Source of the DNA: Gluconacetobacter azotocaptans
GTDB lineage: Bacteria > Pseudomonadota > Alphaproteobacteria > Acetobacterales > Acetobacteraceae
Assembly: GCF_014174355.1 (NCBI RefSeq)
Contig: NZ_JABEQF010000006.1
Span: forward strand, 1-64,000
Reading direction: 5' to 3'
DNA: 64,000 nucleotides
Part shown: positions 32,303 through 41,568 of the stretch, in pieces
Layout of the letters: each line of letters begins with the position of its first letter
Numbering within the stretch: the first letter of the stretch is position 1
Notes under the pieces: model-generated
What the model was told of the DNA's origin: nothing
Seen by the model: the letters and a program-made list of their open reading frames with translations, nothing else
The model's database searches: none
Translations under genes and position numbers: made by a program

Positions 32303-33751
32303 ATGGCTTTGCAACAAAACTACGATCTTTTCATCAATGGTCGTTGGACGGCTGCAAGCAGGGGCGAGCGCCTTGCCGTGGAAAACCCCGCAACGGGCGA
32401 GACGCTGGCGCAGGTCGCCAACGGCACGGCCGAGGACGTCGACGTTGCCGTCGCGGCCGCGAAGGAGGCGATGCCCCACTGGCGCCGCCGCATCGCGACC
32501 GAGCGGGCGGATTATCTGTATCGCCTCGTCGGCCTGATCAAACGCGACGCCGAGCATCTGGCGCGCACGATCACGCAGGAAATGGGCAAGCCGATCCGGG
32601 AAGCGCGCGTCGAGGTGGGCTTTGCCGCCGATCTGCTGCGTTTCGCCGCCGAGAATGCGCGGCGTCTGGAAGGCGAGATTCTGCCCGGCGCGCGCCCGGG
32701 CGAGAAGATCCTGATCGACCGCAAGCCGGTTGGTGTGGTGGGCGCCATCGCCGCGTGGAATTTCCCGCTGGCGCTGGTGGCGCGCAAGCTGGGCCCGGCG
32801 CTGGCGGCGGGCAATACCATCGTCGTCAAGCCGCATGAAATGACGCCGCTGGCCGCGCTGGAACTGGCGAAGCTGGTGGCCGAGGCGGAAATTCCGCCCG
32901 GTGTGGTCAATATCGTCACCGGCGATGGTCCGCGCGTCGGCGTGCCGCTGGTGGCGCATCCCGATACCCGCCTGATCACCATGACCGGCAGCACGCCGGC
33001 GGGCAGGAAGATCATGGCGGCCGCGGCGGAACATCTGAAAATCGTGCGGCTGGAACTGGGCGGCAAGGCGCCGTTCATCGTGGCGGACGACGCGGATATC
33101 GACCGCGCGGTGGAAGCCGCCGTCGTGGCGCGCTTCGGCAATGCCGGACAGGTCTGCACGGCGAACGAGCGCACCTATGTCGATGCGAAGATCTATGACG
33201 CCTTCGCCGAAAAGCTGCGCGGCCGCATCCGGAAACTGAAAGTCGGCAACCCGCTGGACGAGGCGACGGACATGGGCCCGAAGGTCTGTGGTCCGGAGCT
33301 GGAAAAAGTGGACGGGATGGTCAGGCGGGCGGTCGAACAGGGTGCGAAACTCGAATTCGGCGGCGCGCGCCTGACCGGCGGCCTCTACGACAAGGGGCAG
33401 TTCTATGCGCCCACGCTGCTGACCGGTGTGACCGAGGCGATGGACATCACGCAGAACGAGGTTTTCGGCCCGGTTCTGTCGCTGATCAGGGTCGACAGCT
33501 ACGAGGACGCGATCCGGCAGGCCAACAACTCCCGCTACGGTCTGTCGGCCTATGTGTTCACCAACAGTTTGGAGCGGATCATGAAGATCAACGCCGACCT
33601 TGAATTCGGCGAGGTCTATGTGAACCGCGAGGGCGGCGAGGCCGCGCACGGCTTCCATCACGGCTATCGCGACAGCGGTATCGGCGGCGAGGACGGCCAG
33701 CATGGCCTGGAAGCCTATGTCGAGACGCAGACCATCTATCTGAACGCCTGA
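32303..33751 (+). CDS. aldA: Lactaldehyde/glycolaldehyde dehydrogenase (AldA type)
   Basis: A 482-residue NAD-dependent aldehyde dehydrogenase. The catalytic Cys285 lies in GQVCTANER and the general base Glu251 in LELGGKAPF. The NAD-binding run is AAWNFPLALVARKLGPALAAGNTIVVKP, and MTGSTPAGRKIM also matches. VYVNREGGEAAHGFHHGYRDSGIGGEDGQHGL is diagnostic for the AldA subgroup of lactaldehyde and glycolaldehyde dehydrogenases. AGGAGGAAAG stands just before the ATG. The gene is convergent with a sugar transporter, consistent with use of deoxysugars or pentoses, though substrate range in this family is broad. Confidence 0.9.
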   Translation: MALQQNYDLFINGRWTAASRGERLAVENPATGETLAQVANGTAEDVDVAVAAAKEAMPHWRRRIATERADYLYRLVGLIKRDAEHLARTITQEMGKPIREARVEVGFAADLLRFAAENARRLEGEILPGARPGEKILIDRKPVGVVGAIAAWNFPLALVARKLGPALAAGNTIVVKPHEMTPLAALELAKLVAEAEIPPGVVNIVTGDGPRVGVPLVAHPDTRLITMTGSTPAGRKIMAAAAEHLKIVRLELGGKAPFIVADDADIDRAVEAAVVARFGNAGQVCTANERTYVDAKIYDAFAEKLRGRIRKLKVGNPLDEATDMGPKVCGPELEKVDGMVRRAVEQGAKLEFGGARLTGGLYDKGQFYAPTLLTGVTEAMDITQNEVFGPVLSLIRVDSYEDAIRQANNSRYGLSAYVFTNSLERIMKINADLEFGEVYVNREGGEAAHGFHHGYRDSGIGGEDGQHGLEAYVETQTIYLNA

Positions 33752-33767
33752 GCGAAGCGGCGGCGCC

Positions 33768-33828
33768 CCGGGCGTTGCCCGAAGCCCTTTGGCGGGTTTC
33801 AGGGCAGCGCCCTGGGGCCTGCCGGCCG
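33768..33828. repeat. Palindromic repeat family A, copy inside a transporter 3' end
   Basis: GGGCGTTGCCCGAAGCCCTTTGG, written here as GCCCGAAGCCCTTTGG, followed by CAGGGCAGCGCCCTG (perfect 6-base stem), belongs to the same family. It lies between the convergent aldA and MFS genes and encodes the last residues of the MFS protein. Confidence 0.65.
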
Positions 33829-35286
33829 GAACATGCCGGCCCGCAACGATTCCTCGATCTCCTCCAGGCTGGTCCCGACCGTTTCCGGCACGTATTTCCA
33901 GACGAACAGGAACGCGATGACGTTGATGGCGCCGAACAGCCAGAAGGTTCCGGTGGTGCCCAGGGTCTGAACCAGCGACAGGGTGACAAGCGAGACGATG
34001 GTGTCGGACAGCCACACGGTGGCGCTGGCCAGCCCCATTGCCTTGCTGCGGATGACGAGGGGGAAGACTTCTGCCGCGACCAGCCAGACCGCGACCGAAA
34101 GAGAGCCGAAATTGAAGAAGATATAGCCCAGCAGCGACACGACCATGAGCACCATGCGGACGCCGCCCAGCGGCGCGGGGTTCAGGAACACGGCGCCGAG
34201 CACGAAGAGCGACAGGGCGGCGAAAGGCAGCATGACCAGCATCATCCGCCGCCGCCCGACCTTGTCGATCAGCGCGATGCCCATTGCCGTGGTGATGGTG
34301 GACGTCACCCCGACCGAGACCGATGTCAGCAGGGCGGCGGAATGGGCCAGCCCCGTGTGCGACAGGATGATCGGCGCGTAATAGACGATCACGTTGGGGC
34401 CTGAAAGCTGCGACAGGGCGGCGATGCCCAGGGCGGCGACCAGGGCCGGGCGCACCCAGCGGCGGCGCAGATCCGCCCACCCCGCCTGTGGCGTTTCGGT
34501 ATCGCCGACCGTCAGCACGGCGTTCAGTTCGCGGCGAACGTCCCGATGATGGCCCCGCAGCTTGTACAGGATCGAAACCGCCCGCCGTTCCTGCCGGTGA
34601 TGCAGCAGCCAGCGCGGGCTCTCGGGCAGAAACATCATGCCCAGGGCCAGAAGCAGCGCCGGGATCGCGCCCAGCATGAACATGGGCCGCCAGGCTTCGG
34701 GCCGCCCCGACAATACGTAGCCCACGAAGAAGGCCAGCAGCAGCCCGAGGGAAAAGACCAGCTGGAACAGCGACACCAGGCCGCCGCGCCGTTCGGCGGG
34801 CGCAAGTTCGGCGACATAGACCGGGACGATCTGCGTGGTGGCGCCGATGGCCATGCCAAGCCACAGCCGGGCGAAGATCAGGACGCCGACGGTCGGCGCC
34901 AGGCCGCAGCCGATCGACGCCACGATGAAAATGACGGCCGCGACCATGATGGCGGGGCGTCGCCCCCACCGGTCCGATACCGGCCCGCTGGAAACGGCGC
35001 CGAATATCGCCCCGATGTTCAACGCGGCCGCGACCCATTCCTGCCCCGATGTGGAAAGCGAGAAGCTCTGCGTGACGAAAATCAGCGCGGAGGCGATGAT
35101 GCCGGTATCGTACCCGAACAGCAGGCCGCCCACGGCCGCCACGGCGGCGGCGATCGAGACATAGCGCCGCGCGGATGCGGTGCGGTCACCCAGTCGCTCG
35201 ATGGCCGGCATGACCGAAAAGGCGCGCCTGTGCGTTTCGCTTGCGTGCAGGTCGTGCGCGATGTCCGTCGTGCCTGAGCTTGCCAT
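33799..35286 (-). CDS. Sugar porter (MFS) family symporter
   Basis: A 495-residue transporter with twelve membrane helices of the sugar porter group (XylE, GalP, AraE, IolT-like). Family motifs seen: GYDTGIIASAL near residues 58-68, RWGRRPA (cytoplasmic loop 2-3), PVYVAELAPAERRGGLVS, PESPRWLL after helix 6, LIDKVGRRRMM and VWLVAAEVFPLVIRSKAMG, then PETVGTSLEEIEE. It moves a sugar or polyol with protons. The last residues (RPAGPRALP) come from an intergenic repeat, hence are probably a recent extension. It diverges from a Yellow-type protein with a perfect 14-base palindrome between them. Confidence 0.93.
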   Translation of the reverse strand: MASSGTTDIAHDLHASETHRRAFSVMPAIERLGDRTASARRYVSIAAAVAAVGGLLFGYDTGIIASALIFVTQSFSLSTSGQEWVAAALNIGAIFGAVSSGPVSDRWGRRPAIMVAAVIFIVASIGCGLAPTVGVLIFARLWLGMAIGATTQIVPVYVAELAPAERRGGLVSLFQLVFSLGLLLAFFVGYVLSGRPEAWRPMFMLGAIPALLLALGMMFLPESPRWLLHHRQERRAVSILYKLRGHHRDVRRELNAVLTVGDTETPQAGWADLRRRWVRPALVAALGIAALSQLSGPNVIVYYAPIILSHTGLAHSAALLTSVSVGVTSTITTAMGIALIDKVGRRRMMLVMLPFAALSLFVLGAVFLNPAPLGGVRMVLMVVSLLGYIFFNFGSLSVAVWLVAAEVFPLVIRSKAMGLASATVWLSDTIVSLVTLSLVQTLGTTGTFWLFGAINVIAFLFVWKYVPETVGTSLEEIEESLRAGMFRPAGPRALP

Positions 35287-35399
35287 TGCTGGGTCCCTTC
35301 GCGGTCGGGTGCCGCCGTCGTTCGCGTCGGCCGGGAATGTCCTGACGCGTGCGTTTCATCACGCGGGCATCAGGCGTTTTGCCGTGTCGTTGCGGCCAT

Positions 35400-35413
35400 T
35401 GCATAGCTATGCA
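35400..35413. promoter_or_regulatory. 14-base perfect palindrome between divergent MFS and Yellow-type genes
   Basis: TGCATAGCTATGCA is a perfect inverted repeat located about 115 bases before the MFS start and 140 bases before the other start. Operator function is inferred from position only. Confidence 0.5.
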
Positions 35414-35552
35414 TGAAAGTTATCTGTATGTCTGATGGTGCCGGAGGACGCAAAGTCAAAGCGGCGGGCGGGCGCGGCCGCGTTCGATCACTTGTGCGTC
35501 AATCCCGTGTGGCGGGGGGTACGCACACACAGGGAATGAGAGGTGGGATGCG

Positions 35553-36731
35553 ATGGTTTCCGGGGTTCTGACGGGGCGGGGCGGCGGGTGGACACGCGCG
35601 GCAGGCGCACGCTGTGTACTGATGGGGGCGCTTCTGGCGGCGGCACCGTGTGGCGCACGCGCGGCGGACAGCGTGGATCATGGCGCCGTGCCCTCGGGAA
35701 ACGTGGCCGTCGCGGCGCGCTTTTCGGACATGCAGCCGTCGGGCATCGTCGTGCTGCCCGACGGCAGCGTGATCCTCGGCTTTCCCCGCAGCGCGCAGGA
35801 TCATGCGGGGCCGAGGCTGGCGCGGCTGACGACGTCCCCTGACGGCCCGCCCGGGCTGGTTGCCTATCCCGACGCCGCGACGCAGGGCCGGCTGGTCTCG
35901 CCCCTGGGCATGACGCTGGACACGCGCGGACGGATCTGGATCGTCGACGAGGGCACCGTGGCCGGCGCCACCGGCCCGGCGACGCCGGCGCTGGTGATGG
36001 TCGACCCCGCGCCGGGTGGCGAGGGGGTCAGGGTCCTGCCGCTGCGGGCGCCGGCGATCCGCCCGGACAGCCACGCCAACGACCTGCGGATCGACCTGAC
36101 GCACGGCGACGCGGGCCTGGCCTTCATCACCGATACGTCCCTGGCCGACCATCCGGCGATCATCGTCGTCGATCTGGCCAGCGAAAAGGCATGGCGGGTG
36201 CTGGATGGCGACGCCTCCACCCGCCCGACGCCGGGCTTCGCGATGGAGGTCGACGGGCAGATGCACCGCTTCGACCTGGCCCACCCCGCCATGGGGCAGG
36301 GGGGCGCCGACGGAATCGCGATCAGCCCCGACAGCGCGACGCTGTATTGGCAGCCCCTGTCGGGGCGCAGGCTGTACAGCGCGCCGACCGCCGTGCTGGG
36401 CGACCCCCAGGCCACCCCGGCGGCACTGGCGCGCGCCGTGCGGGACGAGGGCGAGACTGGGGTGGTGGACGGCATGGCGACCGCGCCGGACGGCAGCCTC
36501 TACCTGACCGATCTGGAACGCCACGCCATCCTGCGTCGCGCGACCGACGGCACGCTGTCGGTGGTGGCGCACGATCCGCGCCTGATCTCGCCCGACGGGC
36601 TGGCGCTGCGGGGCGACACATTGTGGCTGACGGTCGGGCAGTGGTCGCGCCTGCCGGTCTTCCATGGCGGCCACGACCGGCAGGAACGCCCATGGCTGGT
36701 CGCGCGTATCCGGATGTCCGGCACGCCCTGA
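35553..36731 (+). CDS. Yellow/major-royal-jelly-type beta-propeller, exported
   Basis: A 392-residue protein with an export signal (RAAGARCVLMGALLAAAPCGARAA). The propeller shows the Yellow/MRJP family pattern: LGMTLDTRGRIWIVDEG, NDLRIDLTHGDAGLAFITDTS, IIVVDLASEKAWRVLDG, GADGIAISPDSATLYWQPLSGRRLYSAPTAVL and DGMATAPDGSLYLTDLERHAI. Bacterial members are annotated as dopachrome-tautomerase- or gluconolactonase-related proteins; activity is not established. GAGGTGGG precedes the ATG. Divergence from a sugar transporter hints at sugar-lactone chemistry. Confidence 0.82.
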   Translation: MVSGVLTGRGGGWTRAAGARCVLMGALLAAAPCGARAADSVDHGAVPSGNVAVAARFSDMQPSGIVVLPDGSVILGFPRSAQDHAGPRLARLTTSPDGPPGLVAYPDAATQGRLVSPLGMTLDTRGRIWIVDEGTVAGATGPATPALVMVDPAPGGEGVRVLPLRAPAIRPDSHANDLRIDLTHGDAGLAFITDTSLADHPAIIVVDLASEKAWRVLDGDASTRPTPGFAMEVDGQMHRFDLAHPAMGQGGADGIAISPDSATLYWQPLSGRRLYSAPTAVLGDPQATPAALARAVRDEGETGVVDGMATAPDGSLYLTDLERHAILRRATDGTLSVVAHDPRLISPDGLALRGDTLWLTVGQWSRLPVFHGGHDRQERPWLVARIRMSGTP

Positions 36732-36781
36732 GGCCGGCTGCCCGAACCCGCCAAGGGCCCTCAGGGGGCAACCCCCGTGCC
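36731..36781. repeat. Palindromic repeat family A, copy
   Basis: GGCTGCCCGAACCCGCCAAG followed by GGCCCTCAGGGGGCAACCCCC lies between convergent genes, matching the left half of the family. Confidence 0.6.
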
Positions 36782-36785
36782 GTCG

Positions 36786-39197
36786 TTACGGCGTCAGGGT
36801 CAGCGTCCAGTGCGCCGCGCCGGGCAGCAGGGGGTGGGGCGTGCCGGCGACCCAGGCGGACTGGCCGGCGCCGTAATAGGGGGCCAGGGGGTTGCCGGCC
36901 TGGCCCATGGGCATGTCGAACAGGCCGGCGGCTTCGTGGCCGGGGCTGACGACCAGGCGTTCGGACGCGCCGAAGCCGGGGACGGCGACGCGGGGCACCA
37001 GGGTGTCGCCGGCCTCGGGCACGTCCGGCGGATCGGTCAGCCAGCCCAGGCCGGGCACCGCGCGGGCCAGCGGGTGGTGGATGCCGACGTGGTTGACCGC
37101 GCCCCAGTCGAACCGTGCCAGACCCCCGGCGGCGGCAATGTCGTGGGTCAGCGCGTCCAGGATCGCGTCGGTGACGGCGGCCCAGTCGCGATAGGGGGGC
37201 GGGACCAGCGCCGGCGGCTGGTCGGTCAGCAGGCGTTCCACGGCCCAGCCGGCACGGGCGGGCATGCGGGGCGGCGGCCCGGACGCCGCGCCGGGCGGGT
37301 GCGGCAGCGCGCGGGCATAGGCGTCGAAGACGATGTGCAGCGCCCGCGCGCGGAAGGTGCTGACCAGCCGGTAGCCGACCGAGCCCGGGCGGGCATGTTC
37401 GCCCCAGCCGGCGACCGGCGCCCGCAGCGCCGCCAGATCCGCCCGGCCGGGCCGCGCGTCGATGGCGCGTTGCAGCAGGGCCTGCCACGGGCGCAGCACG
37501 GTGGCGTGGTCGTCGGTTTCGATCGCCAGCAGGTCGGGTTCGGCGAAGTGGTCGCGGGCGTTCAGATCGTCGCGCAGCCGGCCGGCGCGCAGTCCGTCGG
37601 CATAGCCGCCGTCGCCCAGCAGCGCCAGCGCCGGCCCGCCCACCACGCGGCCGTTGGCAGACCACAGCCGGCCGCCCGGCGGGTCGACGATTTCCGGGAT
37701 CTCGGCCGCCGTCAGATAGCCGTTCCAGCCGTGGGTGCCGTCGGCCCAGGAATGCGGCAACTGGTCGTCCAGATCAATCCGTCGCGGCACCTGGCCGATG
37801 ATGGTCCAGGCGATGTGCCCGGCGCTGTCGCCGACCAGCATGTTTTCCTGCGGCAGGCCGGTGCGGTGCGCGGCGTCCAGGGCGGCGCGCACGTCCGTGG
37901 CGCCTTCCAGCGCGCGCACGCCGTCATAGCGCACGGCGTTGTCGTCGGCGGCGCTCCAGCGCCACACCAGCGGGGCGCCGGCGGCGTCGTGTCCCACGAC
38001 CGGGCCCCAGATGGTCTGCGCGATGTCGTCGGGCCGGCAGGCGGCGCGGATGACGCAGATCGTCTCATGCACCGTCTCGATGGCGCGGATGCCGTCGGGG
38101 GTGCGGTACCGGGTGGGGTCGCCCGGCAGCGTGTCCAGCGTGATCAGGTCGCCCGATTCGATATAGCCGTCGGTGAAGGCCCAGGCGACGTGGCCATTGC
38201 TGCCGACTACCTGGAAAGGCTGCCCGGGCAGGGTGACGCCCACAAGGTCCAGCACCGGCGGCGCGTCCGGGGCCGCGCGCACGATCTGGCGGGCGCGGTA
38301 CCAGATGTTGGGTACGCCCAGGCCCAGATGCATGTCGTCGGCGACGATGGCGGCCCCGGTCGCGGTCAGCCGCCCCGACACCGCGATATTGTTCGATCCG
38401 CGTTCCGGCGCCGGGGGGGCCGCGGCGGGCGAGGTCGATGCCTGGGTCGGCGATGGGGGCGGGGTCGTCAGCCGGGCCGGCATCGGCGGGCCGTCGGCGG
38501 CCGTGCCGTCGGCCGGGGCGTCCAGCGGCGTCAGGGACGGGTCCAGGAACGCCGCCATCCCGGGCCCCCACGTCCGGCGCAGGGCGGCGCGCAGGCGCTG
38601 GGCGCCGCCGTCGGCGCTTTGCAGGTCGAAATACATCGCATAGACGACCAGCAGGGAATCCGCGTCGGTCCACGGGGCGGGCGCCGCGCGCAGCAGCGTG
38701 TATTCGAACGGTGCGTGGCCCAGCGCCTGCAGCCCGGCGTTGACGCCGGCGGTATAGGCCGACAGCAGGGCGCGGTCGGCCGGGTCCTGCCGGGCCAGCA
38801 CCCGTTGGGCATGGGCGCGGAAGCGGTGCAGCCGGTGCGCGCGGTCGACCGGCAGGGCGGCGGCGCCGACCAGGGCGGACAGTTCGCCGGCGCCGACGCG
38901 GCGCAGCAGGTCCATTTCGAAAAACCGTTCCTGCCCATGCAGGAAGCCCAGCGCGCGCGCCAGGTCGGCGCGGCTGCGTGCGGTCAGCGTCGGCACGCCG
39001 TCGCGGTCGCGCGCGATCCGCACCGGGGCGGACAGACCCGCCAGGGGCCGCGTGCCCGCCAGCACCGGGCGGCTGGCGCGCAGCACCCACGCGCCATATC
39101 CCAGCCCCCCGGCCCCGGCCAGCAGCAGCACGGCCAGCCCCCCGGTCAGCACGCGCCTGATCCGGCGGCGGGGCGAAGGCGGCGCGGGTGGGGTCAT
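36786..39197 (-). CDS. Penicillin acylase family (S45) N-terminal-nucleophile hydrolase
   Basis: An 803-residue amidase precursor. The N-terminus RRRIRRVLTGGLAVLLLAGAGGLGYGAWVL is a membrane anchor or uncleaved signal, so the enzyme is periplasmic. The alpha-chain region contains GVPTLTARSRADLARALGFLHGQERFFEMDLLRR, conserved in S45 enzymes. Autoproteolysis is expected before Ser268 in ERGSNNIAVSG, which becomes the beta-chain nucleophile. GIPNIWYRARQ-type (GVPNIWYRARQIVR) and QENMLVGDSAGHIAWTIIGQVPRR motifs follow. Such enzymes hydrolyse acyl-homoserine lactones or aromatic amides; the substrate is unknown here. The linker before Ser268 is long and Pro/Ser/Thr-rich. Confidence 0.92.
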   Translation of the reverse strand: MTPPAPPSPRRRIRRVLTGGLAVLLLAGAGGLGYGAWVLRASRPVLAGTRPLAGLSAPVRIARDRDGVPTLTARSRADLARALGFLHGQERFFEMDLLRRVGAGELSALVGAAALPVDRAHRLHRFRAHAQRVLARQDPADRALLSAYTAGVNAGLQALGHAPFEYTLLRAAPAPWTDADSLLVVYAMYFDLQSADGGAQRLRAALRRTWGPGMAAFLDPSLTPLDAPADGTAADGPPMPARLTTPPPSPTQASTSPAAAPPAPERGSNNIAVSGRLTATGAAIVADDMHLGLGVPNIWYRARQIVRAAPDAPPVLDLVGVTLPGQPFQVVGSNGHVAWAFTDGYIESGDLITLDTLPGDPTRYRTPDGIRAIETVHETICVIRAACRPDDIAQTIWGPVVGHDAAGAPLVWRWSAADDNAVRYDGVRALEGATDVRAALDAAHRTGLPQENMLVGDSAGHIAWTIIGQVPRRIDLDDQLPHSWADGTHGWNGYLTAAEIPEIVDPPGGRLWSANGRVVGGPALALLGDGGYADGLRAGRLRDDLNARDHFAEPDLLAIETDDHATVLRPWQALLQRAIDARPGRADLAALRAPVAGWGEHARPGSVGYRLVSTFRARALHIVFDAYARALPHPPGAASGPPPRMPARAGWAVERLLTDQPPALVPPPYRDWAAVTDAILDALTHDIAAAGGLARFDWGAVNHVGIHHPLARAVPGLGWLTDPPDVPEAGDTLVPRVAVPGFGASERLVVSPGHEAAGLFDMPMGQAGNPLAPYYGAGQSAWVAGTPHPLLPGAAHWTLTLTP

Positions 39198-39270
39198 GCA
39201 GCGGCTCCGGTCGGGATGGCCCAGTAAACCGGACCTTGGGAGAGGCCGCAATCGTCCGGGGGTGTTGTCG

Positions 39271-39318
39271 GGCGTTGCCCGAACCCACCAGGGCCTGAGG
39301 CCCTGGACCCCGATCATG
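39271..39318. repeat. Palindromic repeat family A, copy
   Basis: TTGCCCGAACCCACCAGGG, then CCTGAGGCCCTGGACCCCG and ATCATGG, is the near twin of 29420-29467. Confidence 0.8.
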
Positions 39319-39456
39319 GGACAGGCCGATCGGCGCGTCGTTTCATGGGCGCGGAGGTAATGCTTCTGGGGTGCCTATATCGTTTGCGAACACGGCTGAT
39401 GGGGCGGGAGCGCAGAAACAGGTAAGAATCCATTTCCTTTTTCCACGTGCTATCAC

Positions 39457-39927
39457 TCACGCTTTCAGGTCGGCCTGACGATCCGGGTCGTCCGCCCCTG
39501 GCGCGGCAAGCCGTTCCAGCAATTGTCCTGCTTGTATAAGGAGCTTGCTCTCCTCATACGTGAGTTGCCTCGCGATCGCGTCGGCAAGCCATGCATCCCG
39601 TCGATGACGACTTTCCATCAGGATCGCGTCACCGGTTGCCGTCAGGACAAGCCGGGTCACACGCCGGTCGATCCCATCCGGGTGACGCGCGACCAGACCG
39701 GATGTTTCCAGATCCCGTAATACCGCCGCAACCTGGGATGACCGCATATCCTCCATGCGGGCGATGGCCGAGGGCGTCGCCGCGTTGCCGAGGCGGTCGA
39801 TCGCGCTGATCACCAGCATGCGTGTCCAGGATTCCGGATCGTTGCGGGCCTCCTGGCGCAGACGACGCGCAAGCCGGGTCAACTGCGCACGCAGCCGGCT
39901 GATTTCAGGGGAAACGATGGCTCTCAT
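39457..39927 (-). CDS. MarR-family transcriptional regulator
   Basis: A 156-residue winged-helix regulator: LVISAIDRLGNAATPSAIARMEDMRSSQVAAVLRDLETSGLVARHPDGIDRRVTRLVLTATGDAIL is the MarR DNA-binding core with the wing D-G-I-D-R-R. It diverges from surE with an AT-rich inverted repeat in the 63-base gap, so it probably controls itself and surE. Confidence 0.88.
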   Translation of the reverse strand: MRAIVSPEISRLRAQLTRLARRLRQEARNDPESWTRMLVISAIDRLGNAATPSAIARMEDMRSSQVAAVLRDLETSGLVARHPDGIDRRVTRLVLTATGDAILMESRHRRDAWLADAIARQLTYEESKLLIQAGQLLERLAAPGADDPDRQADLKA

Positions 39928-39939
39928 ATTTGCTACTTT

Positions 39940-39966
39940 ATATTAGCTATGAATTGATAGCAATAT
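39940..39966. promoter_or_regulatory. Candidate MarR operator
   Basis: ATATTAGCTAT-N6-ATAGCAATAT is an inverted repeat with one extra base in the left arm, placed between the divergent MarR and surE genes just before the surE ribosome-binding site. Confidence 0.6.
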
Positions 39967-39990
39967 GGAGCGAACGGCAAGGAGCCCTCC

Positions 39991-40779
39991 ATGACCGAAC
40001 CACTTTTCTCCCGTGTGCTGCTGACCAATGACGATGGAATCGATGCCCCCGGCCTGGCGGTCCTCGAAGACGTTGCAAGGCAACTGGCCCATGAAGTCTG
40101 GGTTGTGGCCCCCGTGCATGACCAGAGCGGCACGTCGCATTCCATCAGTCTGCATGATCCGCTGCGGATCAGCCGTCCTGGTGAACGCCGCTTCGCAGTC
40201 GGTGGCACGCCAGGCGACTGCGTGGCGATCGGTGTCCGACACCTGCTGGCCGATATGCCACCGGATATCATTCTGTCAGGCATCAATCGCGGCGCGAACC
40301 TGGGTACGGAAACGGTCTTCTCCGGCACGGTCGGCGCCGCCATGACGGGTATGCTGCTGGGTGTTCCTTCCATTGCGCTCAGTCAGGCGTTCACGGATCG
40401 TGCCAACGTGCGGTGGGAGACGGCCCGGACGCTGGCGCCCGACGTGATCCGCCGTCTGGCCGGACTGGCCTGGTCTCGCGACGCCTGCCTGAATGTGAAC
40501 TTCCCCGATTGTCCTCCGGAGCAGGCAGGTCCTCTCGTGCTGACCCGGCAGGGCCGAGGTCTGCTGGACGGGATCGGCGTCACGACCCGCGAGGATCCGC
40601 GCGGCCTGAACTATCACTGGCTGGAACTCCGGCGTTCGAAAAAGCAGGATGATGCCGGAACGGAAACGGCGGCACTTGCGGCGGCCCATATCAGTGTCAC
40701 GCCGCTTCGTTTCGAGCGGACACATGATGGCGTGTGGGAAAGCCTGAGACAGCAGATGGATCCGCCTGGCGGAAGGTAG
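39991..40779 (+). CDS. surE: 5'/3'-nucleotidase SurE
   Basis: A 262-residue cytoplasmic phosphatase that removes phosphate from nucleoside monophosphates and short polyphosphate. RVLLTNDDGIDAPGLAVL (metal-binding Asn13/Asp14/Asp15), VVAPVHDQSGTSHSIS, VGGTPGDCVAIG and LSGINRGANLGTETVFSGTVGAAMTG are SurE signatures in the right order. It is usually encoded near pcm in Proteobacteria; here it is instead divergent from a MarR gene, so this may be a second copy. GGAGC precedes the ATG. Confidence 0.95.
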   Translation: MTEPLFSRVLLTNDDGIDAPGLAVLEDVARQLAHEVWVVAPVHDQSGTSHSISLHDPLRISRPGERRFAVGGTPGDCVAIGVRHLLADMPPDIILSGINRGANLGTETVFSGTVGAAMTGMLLGVPSIALSQAFTDRANVRWETARTLAPDVIRRLAGLAWSRDACLNVNFPDCPPEQAGPLVLTRQGRGLLDGIGVTTREDPRGLNYHWLELRRSKKQDDAGTETAALAAAHISVTPLRFERTHDGVWESLRQQMDPPGGR

Positions 40780-41031
40780 CGGGGGCATGGCGTGTTGCAG
40801 ATGAGGCGGCAGTTCGGTTCGGTTGCGACGCTCATCGTACCGGCGGTTCTGGCGGGTAAGCTGACTGTCGGGCTTCCGTTTGTCGACCTGTACCGGACCA
40901 GCGTCTGAGCGAAAGCTGCGCGCAGGTCCCGTGGTGCGGGCAATTAAATCGCCCTGATCCCATTTCCGCTATCCGAATGAGGGTGCTACGGTCGTTTCAC
41001 GACACCCGGCGTGAGAACAGGAAAGGCCATC

Positions 41032-41568
41032 ATGAAGGCTCTGGCTATCATCGACATGCAGATGGACATGCAGCATCGAATCGAGGCCGGGCGAGACCAC
41101 GTCAACCCTGCGTCTCCGGTTCGAATTGCCGAACTTGCGGCTGCCTTCCGCCGGAAGGGGCTGCCTGTCCTTCACATCCGGCATGCTGACGAAAACCGTG
41201 CGTCGCCACTTCATCCCGAAGCCGCAGGATACAGGCCGATGCCATGCGCCGAAGCGCTTGAAAACGAGCCTGTTTTCGTAAAAAGGACGTCATCGGGTTT
41301 TGCATCTACAGATCTGGCCGTTTATCTGCGCGACAAAGGCATCGACGACCTTTTCGTGACCGGGGCCGTCGCGGGGTTCTGCGTCAATTCGACCGTTCGG
41401 GCGGGTGCTGATCTCGGCTTTAACATGACGGTCGTGCGCGACGCCGTACTCGGTTTCGACATGCCCTCGGCTCACCTGTCTGCCCGCACCATCTTTGATG
41501 TGACAATGGCGCTGCTCGAAGCCGACTTCGCGAAAGTGGTGGATTCCACAGCCGTTCTGCCTGATTAG
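41032..41568 (+). CDS. Isochorismatase-like cysteine hydrolase
   Basis: A 178-residue enzyme with the isochorismatase-fold triad Asp8 (ALAIIDMQ), Lys84 (FVKRTSSGF) and Cys117 (TGAVAGFCVNSTVRAG). The family includes nicotinamidases, ureidoacrylate amidohydrolases and related amidases; the Cys makes hydrolysis of an amide likely rather than the ether cleavage of true isochorismatase. GGAAAGG lies just before the start. It stands alone. Confidence 0.9.
   Translation: MKALAIIDMQMDMQHRIEAGRDHVNPASPVRIAELAAAFRRKGLPVLHIRHADENRASPLHPEAAGYRPMPCAEALENEPVFVKRTSSGFASTDLAVYLRDKGIDDLFVTGAVAGFCVNSTVRAGADLGFNMTVVRDAVLGFDMPSAHLSARTIFDVTMALLEADFAKVVDSTAVLPD

Noticed and set aside
36777-39227. 816-codon plus-strand frame opposite the penicillin acylase gene
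   Set aside because: High-GC shadow frame; the minus strand carries the S45 motifs and a membrane anchor.
40801-40908. Short frame MRRQFGSVATLIVPAVLAGKLTVGLPFVDLYRTSV after surE
   Set aside because: Only 35 codons with no ribosome-binding site; it might be a membrane-protein relic but cannot be supported.
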